Positions 57,300 through 58,369 of a stretch of 58,369 bases of DNA are shown here, one piece after another (positions within the stretch are counted from its first letter, which is position 1; every line of letters starts with the position of its first letter). Below the pieces are notes generated by a model. That model was not told the DNA's origin, made no database searches, and saw nothing but the letters and a program-made list of their open reading frames with translations. The DNA comes from Welwitschia mirabilis (Eukaryota; Gnetophyta; Gnetopsida; Welwitschiales): positions 289,862,108 to 289,920,476 of the forward strand of contig JBOZIK010000001.1 in NCBI GenBank assembly GCA_051453625.1, written 5' to 3'. A program made the translations under genes and the position numbers.

Positions 57300-58369
57300 A
57301 GAAATTCACATTCCTAAATAATTTTCTAAATGATTGGAAATTAGGATGATTTGCTTAAAAGTTTTTAAGCTCATTTTTAAAATATTAAAACTTTGGTTAT
57401 CCATTCATCCTAGGTTAAAAATTATTTTGATTTTGATTTTGATTTTGATTCCCAAAGTTTGAAGACCTTTGATTAAAAGCGCACACTTCTTTAGAGGTTG
57501 GCAGTGAAGGATAATTTTTTATTACATGGCCGTTATCTTAGCATAAATCATAAGTTAGAACTACAACCACACTCTTTTCTATTGCCACATTTGCATCTAA
57601 GATAATTTGAGAGTATTTCTCTAAAGTTGTGATAAAATCCTTAATGACATTAGTTGATTCTTTTTTAGTTTTTACTTCCTTCTTTTCTTGCTTAACTTCT
57701 TTGAGGTCTTTAATGATTTGGTGTACTGTATGATTTTTTTTAGATGAAGGTTTAGGCCAAGTTTGACTCACTTTCACTAACTCTTCCAACACATTCTATG
57801 CATTTTATAATGTAAGATTCATTAAATTTCCTTCACATGAAAAATTAACAAGTTACTTAGTTTGACTATCAAGTCCATCATAAAAGTAGTCTACTAATTC
57901 TTCTTGAGAAAAAGCATAAATTGGATTAGAATGTAAAGTAATAGAAAATCACTCATAGGTGGAGGAATAATCTTCATTAGGTTGTTGTTGGAAGTTAGTT
58001 ACTTCTTTCTTTTATTTTTTTATGGTTGTTTCACTCATAAATCTCTTTATAAATGCATCTTGAACTTGATTCTAAATTTTTAAACTTTTATGGGGAATAG
58101 TTCTTAACCATAGTTTAGTTTTTCATTTTACAGTGATGGAAAAAATTACCACATAAGTATGATTAATTATTATTTTCTTACCATTTTCAAAAGTAAGTAC
58201 TAATTATTCGATGTCCGCAATATGTTGTAAAGGATCTTCATAATTTTCTCCATTAAAAATGAAGTAAGTGTTTAAATTTCTAAGTTCGGCATCATCACTA
58301 GGAGGTAAATCAAAAAGGGTTTAGATTTGACAATTCTTATTACCTATAAGTTGTCTAAGGGTTATATTA
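57300..58369 (-). pseudogene. G2 gag with zinc knuckle
   Basis: Reading leftwards from the edge: FNGENYEDPLQHIADIE, KIWNQVQDAFIKRF-like (one stop), MSETTIKK-stop-KKEVTNF, QPNEDYSSTYE-stop-FSI, FSQEELVDYFYDGL. This is the retrotransposon gag domain (EDP..Hi.ef, F...FfP...t..lr.ei..F.Q...Es..eaweRf, l...FY.GL). The stretch 57792-57538 is open. The knuckle at 57552-57511 reads Y-DL-C-stop-DNG-H-VIKN-Y, two Cys to Tyr. N- and Q-rich NQNQNQNNF follows. Gag packages element RNA. Confidence 0.88.

Larger units (their letters stand above)
56543..58369 (-). mobile_element. G2: Ty3/gypsy element, gag and protease start
   Basis: Runs off the right edge of the window. Separate from G1, since each has its own gag knuckle and protease active-site region. 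Confidence 0.8.

Noticed and set aside
1-58369. tRNA, rRNA or other structural RNA genes
   Set aside because: I looked for tRNA B-box (GGTTCRANNCC) and rRNA-like GC-rich blocks and saw none that were convincing; without a covariance search small RNAs cannot be ruled out.

Overview
This window looks like transposon-dense intergenic DNA from a flowering plant. It is AT-rich and has no intact host gene. It is full of decayed retrotransposons of plant type: L1-like LINEs whose ORF1 carries a DUF4283-like domain and CCHC zinc knuckles, Ty3/gypsy elements with plant-style gag, protease, RT and integrase, and a copia gag remnant. I cannot name the species. Most reading frames are broken at codons where CAA, CAG or CGA would be expected but TAA or TAG is found, and zinc-finger Cys codons have often become Tyr codons. 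Both fit long-term C-to-T decay of methylated repeats.

Layout: 1-1130 noncoding repeat remnants; about 1131-7696 LINE-1 (minus strand); 7714-10049 AT-rich DNA with a 69-bp minisatellite; about 10050-25440 LTR element A (plus), interrupted by LINE-2 (minus, 13495-21902, bounded by a 16-bp target-site duplication); 25640-26110 copia gag fragment; about 26723-36658 LTR element B (minus, same family as A, gag and protease but no visible RT); 36659-38500 LTR-like DNA with a possible primer-binding site; about 38600-44050 LINE-3 (minus); 44050-46800 repeats and an uncertain RNase H-like remnant (plus); about 46800-51177 gypsy element G1 (minus: gag knuckle, protease, RT, RNase H, integrase); 51178 to about 55300 or beyond LINE-4 (minus); 56543-58369 the gag and protease start of a second gypsy element, G2 (minus).

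The main discovery is that three of the four LINEs (LINE-1, LINE-2, LINE-4) encode a DnaJ-type J-domain near the 3' end of the element, after the RT and the C-terminal zinc-binding region and 235-375 bp before the terminal poly(A). LINE-2 keeps the HPD signature. The three J-domains have diverged strongly but sit at the same place, so this is a property of the LINE lineage and not a chance host-gene fragment. A LINE carrying its own Hsp70 co-chaperone domain is, to my knowledge, undescribed.

Assembly caution: ten gaps are exactly 100 N, and eight to nine of them have the same sequence on both sides. Five others (912, 661, 824, 10 and 885 N) are not round. At least two of the long gaps are much larger than the element's own layout predicts.
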